In this document: piece after piece, positions 6,955 to 15,551 of the stretch
Layout of the letters: each line of letters begins with the position of its first letter
Numbering within the stretch: the first letter of the stretch is position 1
From: DASPXY01 sp038227745
GTDB lineage: Bacteria > Planctomycetota > Planctomycetia > Gemmatales > Gemmataceae
NCBI GenBank assembly: GCA_038227745.1
Contig: JBBRPS010000108.1
Coordinates: 1 to 17,248 of the forward strand
Reading direction: 5' to 3'
DNA: 17,248 nucleotides
Made by a program: the position numbers and the translations under genes
Notes under the pieces: generated by a model
What the model was told of the DNA's origin: nothing
The model's database searches: none
The model's input: only the letters and a program-made list of their open reading frames with translations

Positions 6955-7902
6955 TCAGTGTGCTTCGCTCGCGCCCGGCGCCGCGAGCCGCCGTGCCTCT
7001 TCCACGTCCGCCTTCAGCTGCCGCACCAGTTCCGCCGCACTGGCGAACGGCCGCGTGTCGCGCAGGCGCTCCACGAAATCCACCGCCAGCGCCTGGCCGT
7101 ACAGGTCGCCCTCGAAGCCGATCAAATGCACCTCGATCTTCCGCGCCTGCTCGCCGAACGTCGGGTTCGGCCCCACGTTCGCCGCCCCCGGCCAGGCTGC
7201 TTCCCCGTGCCGCACGCCCACCGCATACACGCCCTCGCCCGGCAGCAGCGTCTCCACGCCCTCCAGGTTCGCCGTCGGAAAGCCGATCGTCCGCCCGCGC
7301 CGCTGCCCCGTCCCAACCGTCCCGCGCAGCCGATACGGCCGGCCCAGCAGCAGCGCCGCGTGCCGCGCGTCGCCGCGCTGCAATTCCCCCTTGACGCGGC
7401 TCGTGGACACCGGCTTGCCCTCCAGCTCCAGCGGCGGCACCAGCACGAACCCCAGCCCCGCCTCCCCGCAGAACCCGGCCAGCGTCTCGACGTTGCCCTC
7501 GCGGTTGCGTCCGAAGCCGAAGTTGAACCCCGGCACCACTGTCCGGGCGTCGAGGCGGCCGCGCAGCACGCCGTCGAAGAACTCGCGGGCGCTCAACTGC
7601 AGGAACGCCGCCGTCGTGTGGACGATGACCACGTGGTCGGCGCCGTAGGCATGCAGCAGTTCGGCGCGGTCGGCCACCGTCGTCAGGATCGGCTGGAACT
7701 GCCGCGGCCGCAGCAGTTGCAGGGGGTGGGGATCGAAGGTGAGGGCCACCGCGGGGCCGCCGAGGGCGTCGGCCTGGCGGCGCAGCTCGGCGACGAGGGC
7801 CTGGTGGCCGCGGTGGACGCCGTCGAAGTTCCCGACCGTCACCGCGCCGCCCCGGCACGCCGAATCCAGCTCCTCGTCCCAGTGGATGGTGTGGGTGGCC
7901 AT
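6955..7902 (-). CDS. ribF: Bifunctional riboflavin kinase / FMN adenylyltransferase
   Basis: This gene encodes 315 aa, the typical length. RibF phosphorylates riboflavin to FMN and adenylates FMN to FAD in the cytoplasm. The N-terminal nucleotidyltransferase domain (about 15-180) shows GNFDGVHRGHQ (24-34), TFDPHP (55-60), and STSRVKGEL (166-174) in place of the usual S-S-T-x-I-R segment. The C-terminal flavokinase domain (about 185-305) shows GRPYRLRG (187-194), IGFPTANL (206-213) with the PTAN motif, GVYAVGV (224-230), ANVGPNPTFG (241-250) and the E-x-H-x-x-G-F-x-G-D-L-Y-G strand (257-269). The ATG at 7902 has AGGA 5 nt upstream. It is divergent from glyA and followed on the same strand by the aminotransferase gene. 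Confidence 0.95.
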   Translation of the reverse strand: MATHTIHWDEELDSACRGGAVTVGNFDGVHRGHQALVAELRRQADALGGPAVALTFDPHPLQLLRPRQFQPILTTVADRAELLHAYGADHVVIVHTTAAFLQLSAREFFDGVLRGRLDARTVVPGFNFGFGRNREGNVETLAGFCGEAGLGFVLVPPLELEGKPVSTSRVKGELQRGDARHAALLLGRPYRLRGTVGTGQRRGRTIGFPTANLEGVETLLPGEGVYAVGVRHGEAAWPGAANVGPNPTFGEQARKIEVHLIGFEGDLYGQALAVDFVERLRDTRPFASAAELVRQLKADVEEARRLAAPGASEAH

Positions 7903-8091
7903 GTCGATCCTGTGTAGCGTTTCTCGCTGGTTATCATGGGGACGGGGCGCGGGCCTGTCCAGCAAAGTTGCCTTCTCAAGCAGGCGGCTTTTCAGCAGAA
8001 TGGTAGCGGCCCCGCCGGTGCGGACTGCGCCGGCGCGGGGCGAGGGGGGGAATGCGACTCCCGCGACTATCCCAACTCAGCGAGGTGAGCG
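7903..8091. promoter_or_regulatory. Divergent ribF/glyA intergenic region with glyA leader hairpin
   Basis: These 189 bases must hold the start signals of both genes. On the plus strand a 9-bp hairpin (8013-8021 with 8027-8035, one G-U pair, 5-nt loop) lies 57 nt before the glyA ATG, followed by a G-rich run at 8037-8050. It does not match a riboswitch core that I recognise. No confident -35/-10 pair was found for glyA. For ribF a weak TGGACA with a TGATAA about 19 nt later can be read on the minus strand. Confidence 0.3.
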
Positions 8092-9330
8092 ATGGACGTA
8101 CTGAAGGCCGCGGACCCCGACATCTGGCAGGCGATCCAGGACGAGCGCCGCCGCCAGCAGCAGGGCCTGGAAATGATCGCCTCGGAGAACTACACCAGCC
8201 CGGCGGTCATGGCCGCCCAGGGCAGTGTGCTGACGAACAAGTACGCCGAGGGCCTGCCCGGCAAGCGCTACTACGGCGGCTGCGAATACGTGGACGTCGT
8301 CGAGCGCCTGGCCATCGAGCGGCTGCTCAAGCTGTTCGGCGCCCAGCGGGCCAACGTGCAGCCGCACTCCGGCGCCCAGGCCAACATGGCAGTGTACTTC
8401 GCCTGCATGCAGCCCGGCGACAAGCTGCTGGCGATGGACCTGGCGCACGGCGGCCACCTGACACACGGCATGCACCTGAACTTCTCCGGCAAGCTCTATC
8501 GTGTCGCCGCCTACGGCGTCCGTGCCTCCGACGAGCGCATTGACTTCGACCAGGTGGTGGCCCTGGCACGCGAGCACAAGCCACGGCTGATCGTCGCCGG
8601 CGCCAGCGCCTACCCGCGCGCGATCGACTTCGCCCGCTTCGCCGAGATCGCCGCCGAGGTCAAGGCGCTGTTCATGGTGGACATGGCGCACGTCGCCGGG
8701 CTGGTCGCGGGCGGGCAGCACGGCAACCCGGTGGAGTTCGCCGACTTCGTCACCTCGACGACGCACAAGACGCTACGTGGGCCGCGCGGCGGCTTCGTGC
8801 TGTGCAAGCAGGAGTGGGGCCAGAAGATCAACTCGGCGGTCTTCCCGGGGTTGCAGGGCGGGCCGCTGATGCACGTGATCGCCGCCAAGGCGGTCGGCTT
8901 CGGCGAGGCGCTGCGCCCCGAGTTCCGCGGCCACGCCGCGCAGGTGGTGAGCAACGCGAAGACGCTGGCCCACGAGCTGCAGCGGCTCGGCTTCCGCCTC
9001 GTCTCGGGCGGCACGGACAACCACCTGCTGCTGGTGGACGTGGCGTCGCGCGGCGTGACGGGCAAGGCGGCGGAGGAGGCGCTGGACCGGGCCGGCATCA
9101 CGGTGAACAAGAACAAGATCCCGTTCGACGCGCGGCCGCCGCTGGACCCCTCGGGCATCCGTCTCGGCACGCCGGCGCTGACGACGCGCGGCATGCGCGA
9201 GGCGGAGATGCGCACGATCGCCGGCTGGATCGGCGAGGTGCTGGCCGCCGCGGAGGACAAGGCGGTGCAGGAGCGCGTGCGCGGCAAGGTGCGCGAGTTG
9301 GCCGAGCAGTTCCCCGCGCCCGCGAACTGA
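8092..9330 (+). CDS. glyA: Serine hydroxymethyltransferase
   Basis: This gene encodes 412 aa, normal for the bacterial enzyme. SHMT uses PLP and tetrahydrofolate to interconvert serine and glycine, making 5,10-methylene-THF for purine, thymidylate and methionine synthesis in the cytoplasm. Clear family motifs are EMIASENYTS (27-36), TNKYAEGLPGKRYYGGCEYVD (48-68), NVQPHSGAQAN (88-98), DMAHVAGLVAGG (197-208) and the PLP-lysine segment TSTTHKTLRGPRGG (221-234) with Lys226. The C-terminal domain retains SGIRLGTPALTTRGM. The ATG at 8092 has GAGGTGA just upstream. All catalytic residues I can check are present. It stands alone, divergent from ribF and convergent with the large GH2 gene. Confidence 0.97.
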   Translation: MDVLKAADPDIWQAIQDERRRQQQGLEMIASENYTSPAVMAAQGSVLTNKYAEGLPGKRYYGGCEYVDVVERLAIERLLKLFGAQRANVQPHSGAQANMAVYFACMQPGDKLLAMDLAHGGHLTHGMHLNFSGKLYRVAAYGVRASDERIDFDQVVALAREHKPRLIVAGASAYPRAIDFARFAEIAAEVKALFMVDMAHVAGLVAGGQHGNPVEFADFVTSTTHKTLRGPRGGFVLCKQEWGQKINSAVFPGLQGGPLMHVIAAKAVGFGEALRPEFRGHAAQVVSNAKTLAHELQRLGFRLVSGGTDNHLLLVDVASRGVTGKAAEEALDRAGITVNKNKIPFDARPPLDPSGIRLGTPALTTRGMREAEMRTIAGWIGEVLAAAEDKAVQERVRGKVRELAEQFPAPAN

Positions 9331-9337
9331 GAGACAC

Positions 9338-9374
9338 CTTGCTCCCCTCTCCCCGCTGAGGAGAGGGGAGCAGG
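9338..9374. terminator. Long hairpin between convergent glyA and GH2 genes
   Basis: A 12-bp perfect stem (GCTCCCCTCTCC 9341-9352, GGAGAGGGGAGC 9360-9371) with a 7-nt loop extends outward by a T-A pair, a T-G wobble and a C-G pair. It occupies the 52-nt gap between the stops at 9330 and 9383. There is no T-tract on either side. By position it may terminate both transcripts. Similar CCCCTCTCC palindromes are common as dispersed elements, so that origin is also possible. Confidence 0.6.
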
Positions 9375-9382
9375 ACAGGCCG

Positions 9383-12300
9383 TCACGGCGCCGCGGTCCC
9401 CGCCGTGACCGCTAACACTACCGGCACGCCGTAAGCGTTCCCCGTCTTCTCGTCATAACGGACCGTGAGACTCGCGATCGCCTTGCCGGGGTGCGGGTTC
9501 ACCCAGCTCATCTGATACACCACCGTCTGGCGGCTCGCGTCCTTCGGCAGCGGCGCCGCCCAGGCGACCGACGCCTCCGGCAGCCCGCTCGGCTCGCTCG
9601 CCAGCAAGTTCCCCACGCCGCGCCGGTAGCGCACCGACGCCGTCGCCTTCGTGCCGTCCGCGTAGGTCACGACGTACTCGAACACCGTCGGCGGCGCCTC
9701 CTTCTCCTTGCCGCGCGGCGGCGCCCACTCCTTGGTCGGGTGGAACGTGTGCAGGAAGAACAGCAGGTCCGCCTTGCGGCCGACCGGGATGCCCTCGACC
9801 GCGCGCGGCATGTCGCCCTTGACGCCGGGGCCGGCAAGCATGATGCACGCCGGCAGCGGCGACGTCCGGAAGTCGCGGATCGCGTACGGCACCCCCGCGA
9901 ATTTCTGCTCGCCGACCGGCAGCTGCCCCAGATCCGGCACGCCCTTGATCCAGCCGCGGTCCGCCGTCAGGAACTGCGTGCATTTCTCGTCCAGCGGCAC
10001 CGGGCTGTACTTCATGTTGCCGCCCGCCAGCACCAGTCGCTCCGCCGCGAACGTCGCCCCGAGGTTGCGCAGCACCGTCGCCACGATGTTCTGTTTTTTC
10101 TCCGCGTTGACCGGGTTTGCCTCCGTCGCTGAGACCCGCAGCTGATTGAGGACAATCCCGCCCGTCCCCATCCGGTACTTCACGAGGGCGCCGATGTTCA
10201 GCAGCGGCACGACGCGCTTGCGGTAGTCCGCGTCGCGCTTGACGTGGATCCAGACGTTGTCCACGCCGGTCACCGGCGCTTTGCCCACCTTGTCGATGGC
10301 GGCCGGCTCCAGCGTGATGCGCCGGAACTTGCGCGGCTTGAGCTTGAAGTCCTGCCGCAGCTCGGCGCCGGGCTTGAGGTCGAGCGTCACCGCGCTCTTT
10401 TCGTCGCCATCGAAGATCAGCCGCAGCTTGCTGATGAGGTGGTAGTGCGTGTTGAGGACGATCGAGAAGCCGGTGATCTCCTCCTCCTTCGGCAGCTCGG
10501 CGGACCAGCTCGGCTTCGCGCCCTCCTTCACCAGGTCGTGATAGAAGATGAACTTCCAGCTGTCGGCGGAGGTGAGTCCGTTCGTCATCTGCGACCAGCC
10601 GTGGGCGTGCTTTGCCGACTTCACGAACGGGGCGATGTCGTCCAGGTCCACGACGCACGTGAAGCCGTCCTTGCCGGGGTAGCGGTCGCCCGACCAGGGA
10701 TAAATCCGCTCGCTGCTCTCCAGCACGACGTCGCGCGCCGTCAGGCCGGCGAGCAGCGGGTCGCGCTTCGCCGCCAGCGTGACGCGCTCCATGCGGAACG
10801 GCCGGATGACGTGGTTGAAGCCGACGAGCTTGTTGTAATCGGCCAGGCCTTCGGGAGTGAGGCCCCACAGCATGAGGTAGCCGCCGCGGTCCGCGAACGC
10901 CTGTAGTTTGTCGCGCGCCGCCGCCAGCCGCGCCAGGTTCGCCGGGGAGGCGTCGGCGATCACAACCTCCGCCTTCGGGTCGGAAACCGCGGCGAGGACA
11001 TCCCCCTGCCGCGTGTGCTTCAGCCCAGCGGTGTCGAGGAGCTTCAAACGCAGGTCGCCGTCTGGCAGCACGGTCACCGTGGCCTTCGCCATCGGCCGGT
11101 AGGTGACGCAGTGGTTCACCAGGTTGTCGAAGAGGCGCTGGGCGACCGGGTCCGTGGCGAGCTTGGCCCCGAAGTCGAGCTGGCCCAGCATCAACAGTCC
11201 GTCGCGCACCGGGCATTCACTCAGCGCCGAGCAGGACAGCTCGTCGTCGCACTGGAGCAGCGACCGCGCCCCGCGCGAGGCCTTCTTGTACGCCTTGCGG
11301 TAGACGACGTGATCGCCGGACCAGGTGAAGAAGTCGCCGCCGTCTAGACCGGCGAAGGCGGGGTGCTCCAGGTCCTCCGGGAAGGCGATACGGCCGGTGT
11401 GGTCCGTCGGGTGCAGGTCGGCGGGCACTGCCTGGTAGTGCAGCGGGTTCTCCTGGTCCAGCACCAGCACGCGGGCGCCCGAAGCGGCCAGCGCCACCCA
11501 GCGCGGGTCGGTCGCCTGCCGCGGGCTCAGGGCGTCGGGGCCGACGATCAGCACCTTCACCCGGGACGGCAGCGCGTCGAACGACTTCACCTCACGGAAG
11601 GCGATGCCGCGCCGCCCCAGGCGCGCCTTGACGACGCCCTTCGGGTCGAGGACCAGCAGGTCGTCCGTCGCGATCTGTGGCCGCGGCACGTTGTCGGGGA
11701 TCAGGGCGCAGGGCTCCGCGTCGCGGTACACTTCCTGACCGCTGCGGCTGCACGTCATGATGAACTCGGCCCTGGTCCGCCGCTCGACCTGCGGCGCCTG
11801 GAAGGAAACGTTCGTCACCTCGGCGGTGCCCGGCGCGAGCCTGAAGACCTGCGTCCCCTCGGCGGCCTTGCGGCCCTCGACGAGGAACTGCCAGCGCAGC
11901 TCGATCGGGTCGGCGAAGCGCGTGTCATTGAAGACCTTCAGAGTGCGCTTCACCTCGCGGCCTGCGCCGAACGTGGTGTTCCACTCGCGCATCAGAACGC
12001 ACACCGGCTGGAACGCCTTGTAGTGGCGGTTGTCCGGACCGTCGCCGCTCATCCAGAAATGGAAGCCGGCGATGCCGTGCCAGCGGTAGCCCTCGGCGAG
12101 CATCTTGGCGAACAGGCGCACGCCGGCCTCGGCCTGCGCGCGCCCCAGGAACGCCGACTCGCCGATCACCGCCGAGTACGCTGCCGGCGGGTGGCCCATT
12201 GCGAAGAAGCTCTCGCCCAGGAACAGCGGCCGGTCATCGCCGATCGGCCACGGGTTCGACCGCGGGTCGGTCTTATTCCGGCTGTAGGCGATCTTCATTG

Positions 12301-14485
12301 TGTACGCTTCGTCGGGATAGTGGCGGAAGTTCGCCTCGTTGTAGTGGTTGCCGTAGACCGGCAGCGAGCGGTCGGTCAGGGCGTCGCCGCCGTCCACCAT
12401 CACCGGCCGCGTTGGGTCGAGCTTCATGACCGTGTCGGCGGCCCGGCGGATCTCCGGCTCGCAGAACGGCAGCCAGCCGAAGTTGCGGATATTGATGTAG
12501 GTGATCTCGTTTTCGAGCGACCAGATGAAGACGGACGGGTGGTTGCGCTCGGCCTTCACCCACGCCTTGAGCTGGTTGATCCAGTTGTCGAAGACGGCCT
12601 TGCGGGCAACCGTCTTGCCGTCCTTGCCTTCGACGAGCAGGTAGCTCGCGACCTGGCCGTCGAAGGTGCCGGTGCGGCGGACGGGCATGCCGATGGAGTC
12701 GTACCAGTCGAGCGTCTCCTCCTGACTGGCACCGACCCACGGCTCGTAACCCCAGTAACGGACCGTGTTGATGCCGGCCTTCTTCCAGTCGGCCGCCGCC
12801 TTCACCCTGTCCGTCACCTTGCCGTTGTGCAGCAGGTCGGCGCGGAAGCGCCACGGCACGCCGTTCAGCGTGAAGGTCATGCCCTTCCAGCCCCACTCGC
12901 GGAAGCCGAACTTCGTCTTGCGCAGGTCGATCGTCCGGTCGCCGAGAGTGAGGCGAGTGAAGACCTCCTGCATTAGCGGCCGGTCCGGCCACCACAGCCG
13001 CGGGTTCTCCCACTTCTCCGTCAGCTCGATGACTTTCTCGCCGCCGGCCGGGACGGTGACTTCCTTGCCGCGGAAGTTCTTCTCCGCCGCGGCGCCGCCG
13101 ACGGGGATGACTTCATTGTCGAGGCGCACGGTGAGCGGCTTCGCCGTCGGGTTGTGCAGCGTGATTTCGAGGGTGAGTTCCTTGCGTGCCACGGACGGCT
13201 TGGCGAAGACGTCGGCGACGTACACCGGGCCGGCGACGGTCAGCGTCGGCGTCTCGAAGAGGCCGGCGCCGCGAACCTGGTACAGGACGGGGAAGTCGGC
13301 GAAGCGGGTCGGGCCGAGGCCGCCGTCGTTGTAGAAGCGGTTGACCGGGTAGTTGAACAGGTAGCGGACCGACTTGCCCTTGCCGTCGCCGGTCTGGGCG
13401 AGGGCGTAGTAGCAGTCCTTGACGGCGACGACGACCTCGTTGGCGGCGCCCAGCTTGAGGGCGGCGGTGACGTCGGCGTCCCACGCGGCGCAGGGGGCGG
13501 TGCTGCCGCCGCAGTAACGGCCGTTGACGAACACCGACGCGATCATGGCCGTCGAGGGGAAGCGCAGCACGAACGAGCGGCCCTGGAGGTCGGCGGGTAC
13601 GTCGATGCGCGTGCGGTAGAGGAAGCGGTGGCAGTAGAGCATGTCGGGGCGGGCGCTGTCGCGGTTGCCCGGCACCTGCACGCTCTTCCAGAACAGCTTC
13701 TCGTACGCCGCCGGCAGCTCCTTCACCGGCCGATCGCGATCCTTGATCTCCTGTTCGTCCCAGCGGGCGATCTGCCAGGCGCCCTTGAGGGGCAGGACGG
13801 TGCGCGGCGCCTCGACCGCGCTGGCCGGCAGCGTGAAGGCGTGGCGGGCGGCCTGTTTGTCCTCCTTCGTCTGCCAGTCCTCGTCGGGCTTGTGGCGGCC
13901 GTTGGGGTGGAACGGCTCCTTGCTGAGGCAGAAGCAGTCCAGGCCGGCGAGGATGCGCTCCGGCTGCTTCTTGCCCTTGAGGACGCGGCGGTCGAAACGG
14001 ATTTCGAGCGTGTGCTGGCCGGGCTGGAGATCGACCGTGCCGAGCTGGACCCACGCGACCTCGGTCCACTCGGCAATGTCCATCAGGTCGGTGGTGAGGC
14101 GGTCGGGCGTGTCCTCGCCCCAGTCGCCCCGGTCGATGCGCCAGCGGAACGGCGAGCGAACGAACTCGTAGCCGACGCGCGCCCAGACCTCGTGCTTGCC
14201 GCCTGCGCGGGCGGTGAACGGATAGGAGAGCGTCAATCCCTCGGCGGGCAGCTTCTCGGCGTCCTTGCCGTCGATGCTGGCGAACAGCCAGCGCTCGCCG
14301 GACAGGTAGTGCTGGTGGCCCCAGCCGGCAGCCTTGAAGCCGGGGGGCGGTTTGGCGACCGACTCCGCCTCGATCCAGACGTAGTCCGCGGCGCCGGCCC
14401 GGCCCGGGGCGGCGAGGGACCACGCCAGCAGGAGGGGCATGGCCAGGGCGGCGAGGAACGGGCGGCGCGACGGCGTTGACGGCAC
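9383..14485 (-). CDS. Very large secreted glycoside hydrolase family 2-type protein with added modules
   Basis: This gene encodes 1700 aa. The start is GTG at 14485, preceded by AGGAGA 7 nt upstream. Residues 1-33 are a Sec signal peptide. Modules in order: a beta-sandwich, possibly sugar-binding (about 34-185); a GH2 N-terminal jelly-roll domain (about 228-360, with PSTAMIASVFVNGRYCGG); a GH2 immunoglobulin-like domain (about 405-535, with PRLWWPDRPL); and a TIM barrel (about 537-840). The expected acid/base is Glu660 (WSLENE) and the likely nucleophile Glu758 (FLGESF). After the barrel come a beta domain (about 845-935), an amidotransferase-fold-like module (about 973-1130), a second one (about 1170-1475) that seems split by a discoidin-like insert (about 1309-1418), and a C-terminal beta region (about 1480-1700). 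Family 2 covers beta-galactosidase, mannosidase and glucuronidase activities; the substrate here is open. The usual R-G-x-N-x-H entry to the barrel is altered (RADLLHN, 548-554). Confidence 0.85.
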   Translation of the reverse strand: MPSTPSRRPFLAALAMPLLLAWSLAAPGRAGAADYVWIEAESVAKPPPGFKAAGWGHQHYLSGERWLFASIDGKDAEKLPAEGLTLSYPFTARAGGKHEVWARVGYEFVRSPFRWRIDRGDWGEDTPDRLTTDLMDIAEWTEVAWVQLGTVDLQPGQHTLEIRFDRRVLKGKKQPERILAGLDCFCLSKEPFHPNGRHKPDEDWQTKEDKQAARHAFTLPASAVEAPRTVLPLKGAWQIARWDEQEIKDRDRPVKELPAAYEKLFWKSVQVPGNRDSARPDMLYCHRFLYRTRIDVPADLQGRSFVLRFPSTAMIASVFVNGRYCGGSTAPCAAWDADVTAALKLGAANEVVVAVKDCYYALAQTGDGKGKSVRYLFNYPVNRFYNDGGLGPTRFADFPVLYQVRGAGLFETPTLTVAGPVYVADVFAKPSVARKELTLEITLHNPTAKPLTVRLDNEVIPVGGAAAEKNFRGKEVTVPAGGEKVIELTEKWENPRLWWPDRPLMQEVFTRLTLGDRTIDLRKTKFGFREWGWKGMTFTLNGVPWRFRADLLHNGKVTDRVKAAADWKKAGINTVRYWGYEPWVGASQEETLDWYDSIGMPVRRTGTFDGQVASYLLVEGKDGKTVARKAVFDNWINQLKAWVKAERNHPSVFIWSLENEITYINIRNFGWLPFCEPEIRRAADTVMKLDPTRPVMVDGGDALTDRSLPVYGNHYNEANFRHYPDEAYTMKIAYSRNKTDPRSNPWPIGDDRPLFLGESFFAMGHPPAAYSAVIGESAFLGRAQAEAGVRLFAKMLAEGYRWHGIAGFHFWMSGDGPDNRHYKAFQPVCVLMREWNTTFGAGREVKRTLKVFNDTRFADPIELRWQFLVEGRKAAEGTQVFRLAPGTAEVTNVSFQAPQVERRTRAEFIMTCSRSGQEVYRDAEPCALIPDNVPRPQIATDDLLVLDPKGVVKARLGRRGIAFREVKSFDALPSRVKVLIVGPDALSPRQATDPRWVALAASGARVLVLDQENPLHYQAVPADLHPTDHTGRIAFPEDLEHPAFAGLDGGDFFTWSGDHVVYRKAYKKASRGARSLLQCDDELSCSALSECPVRDGLLMLGQLDFGAKLATDPVAQRLFDNLVNHCVTYRPMAKATVTVLPDGDLRLKLLDTAGLKHTRQGDVLAAVSDPKAEVVIADASPANLARLAAARDKLQAFADRGGYLMLWGLTPEGLADYNKLVGFNHVIRPFRMERVTLAAKRDPLLAGLTARDVVLESSERIYPWSGDRYPGKDGFTCVVDLDDIAPFVKSAKHAHGWSQMTNGLTSADSWKFIFYHDLVKEGAKPSWSAELPKEEEITGFSIVLNTHYHLISKLRLIFDGDEKSAVTLDLKPGAELRQDFKLKPRKFRRITLEPAAIDKVGKAPVTGVDNVWIHVKRDADYRKRVVPLLNIGALVKYRMGTGGIVLNQLRVSATEANPVNAEKKQNIVATVLRNLGATFAAERLVLAGGNMKYSPVPLDEKCTQFLTADRGWIKGVPDLGQLPVGEQKFAGVPYAIRDFRTSPLPACIMLAGPGVKGDMPRAVEGIPVGRKADLLFFLHTFHPTKEWAPPRGKEKEAPPTVFEYVVTYADGTKATASVRYRRGVGNLLASEPSGLPEASVAWAAPLPKDASRQTVVYQMSWVNPHPGKAIASLTVRYDEKTGNAYGVPVVLAVTAGTAAP

Positions 14486-14656
14486 GGCGGTCTCTCCTGA
14501 CGGTCGGGGTGAGGTGGGGATGGTCCCACGGTCCGAGGCGGGGCGGTGAGCAAACTGTGATTATAGTATAACGACCGAACGGCGGTGCCGCGTCACGGCA
14601 GCGACTGTCTTCGTTTCCCAGCGGTCGCCGGCCCTGCCGATCCAGGAGTCCCTCCC
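14486..14656. promoter_or_regulatory. Divergent GH2/ThuA promoter region with AT-rich island
   Basis: These 171 bases separate the divergent GH2 and ThuA genes. An isolated AT-rich stretch at 14559-14571 contains overlapping -10-like strings on both strands. On the minus strand these are TATAAT (14560-14565, exact consensus) and TATACT (14565-14570); on the plus strand, TATAGT (14562-14567) and TATAAC (14567-14572). No good -35 is visible for any of them. The minus-strand TATAAT would give a GH2 leader of roughly 67 nt. Confidence 0.4.
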
Positions 14657-15538
14657 ATGACCCTCCCGAAACTCTGGTCCCTGCCCCTGGCGGCCCTCGC
14701 GCTGCTGGCCGCGTCGCTGCTCGGACTCATCCCGTCGAGCGCTACCCTGGCGCAGGACGGCGACCGCCCGGTCCGCGCCTTGCTCGTCATCGGTGGCTGC
14801 TGCCACGACTACGCCAAACAGAAGGACATCCTCACCAAGGGCATCTCCGCCCGCGCCAACGTGCAGTGGGCGATTGCCTACGACCCCGACACGAGCACGA
14901 AACATCTCAACCCCGTCTACGGCAAGCCCGACTGGGCCAGGAGCTTCGACGTGATCGTCCACGACGAGTGTTCCTCCGACGTGAAGGATCTGACGGCGAT
15001 CGAACGCATCATCGAGCCGCACCGCCAGGGCTTGCCGGGCGTTGTGCTCCACTGCGGCATGCACAGCTACCGAACCAAGGGCTACCCGAACACGACCACG
15101 CCCTGGTTCGAGTTCACCGGCCTGGCGAGCACCGGCCACGGCCCGCAGCAGCCCATCGCCGTCACCTACACCGACCCCTCCAGCTCGATCACGCGCGGCC
15201 TGAAGGACTGGAACACGATCAACGAGGAGCTGTACAACAACTTCACCGGCAAACTGCTCGACACGGCGCACCCACTGGCCCGCGGCAAGCAAGCGTACCG
15301 GGCCAAGGGCGGCAAGGACAGGGTGGACGACTGCGTGGTCACCTGGACCAATATCTACAAGGGCAAAACGAAGGTCTTCGCCACGACGCTCGGCCACAAC
15401 AACGCGACGGTCGGCGACGCCCGCTACCTCGACCTCGTCGCGCGCGGCCTGCTCTGGTCCGTCGGCAAGCTGGACGACGCCCACCTCAAGCCGGCGCGGA
15501 AGGTGCTCCTGGACGGGCCGTCGGCCTCGGCGAAGTAG
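14657..15538 (+). CDS. Secreted ThuA-domain protein
   Basis: This gene encodes 293 aa. I chose the ATG at 14657, with AGGAG 8 nt upstream; the frame is open for 24 further codons without a ribosome site. Residues 1-36 form a signal peptide (hydrophobic core, then SATLAQD). The mature part matches the ThuA family, named after a trehalose-utilisation gene and built on a class I amidotransferase-like fold. Visible landmarks are ALLVIGGCCHDY at the first strand, FDVIVHDEC, GVVLHCGMHSYR in the centre, a TAHPLARG segment, then VTWTNIYKGKTKVFATTLGHN and ARGLLWSVGK near the end. These last segments are typical of the secreted planctomycete group. The enzymatic role of such proteins is poorly defined; sugar metabolism is assumed from context. 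The next gene begins 13 nt after its stop, so the two are probably co-transcribed. Confidence 0.85.
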   Translation: MTLPKLWSLPLAALALLAASLLGLIPSSATLAQDGDRPVRALLVIGGCCHDYAKQKDILTKGISARANVQWAIAYDPDTSTKHLNPVYGKPDWARSFDVIVHDECSSDVKDLTAIERIIEPHRQGLPGVVLHCGMHSYRTKGYPNTTTPWFEFTGLASTGHGPQQPIAVTYTDPSSSITRGLKDWNTINEELYNNFTGKLLDTAHPLARGKQAYRAKGGKDRVDDCVVTWTNIYKGKTKVFATTLGHNNATVGDARYLDLVARGLLWSVGKLDDAHLKPARKVLLDGPSASAK

Positions 15539-15551
15539 ACAGGGGACCGCC

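Noticed and set aside
6121..7917. Plus-strand open frame of about 600 codons across the aminotransferase, repeat and ribF
   Set aside because: It runs antisense through two confident genes and through the repeat array, where it yields the well-known spurious SPTRQRG-type peptides.
8013..8091. Known riboswitch before glyA
   Set aside because: I could not fit a glycine, THF, SAH or SAM riboswitch core to this short leader by eye; only a single hairpin is evident.
11363..12976. Long plus-strand open frame within the GH2 gene
   Set aside because: It is antisense to well-supported GH2 coding sequence, including the catalytic motifs, and its composition (Val/Arg/His/Leu-rich without motifs) is that of a shadow frame.
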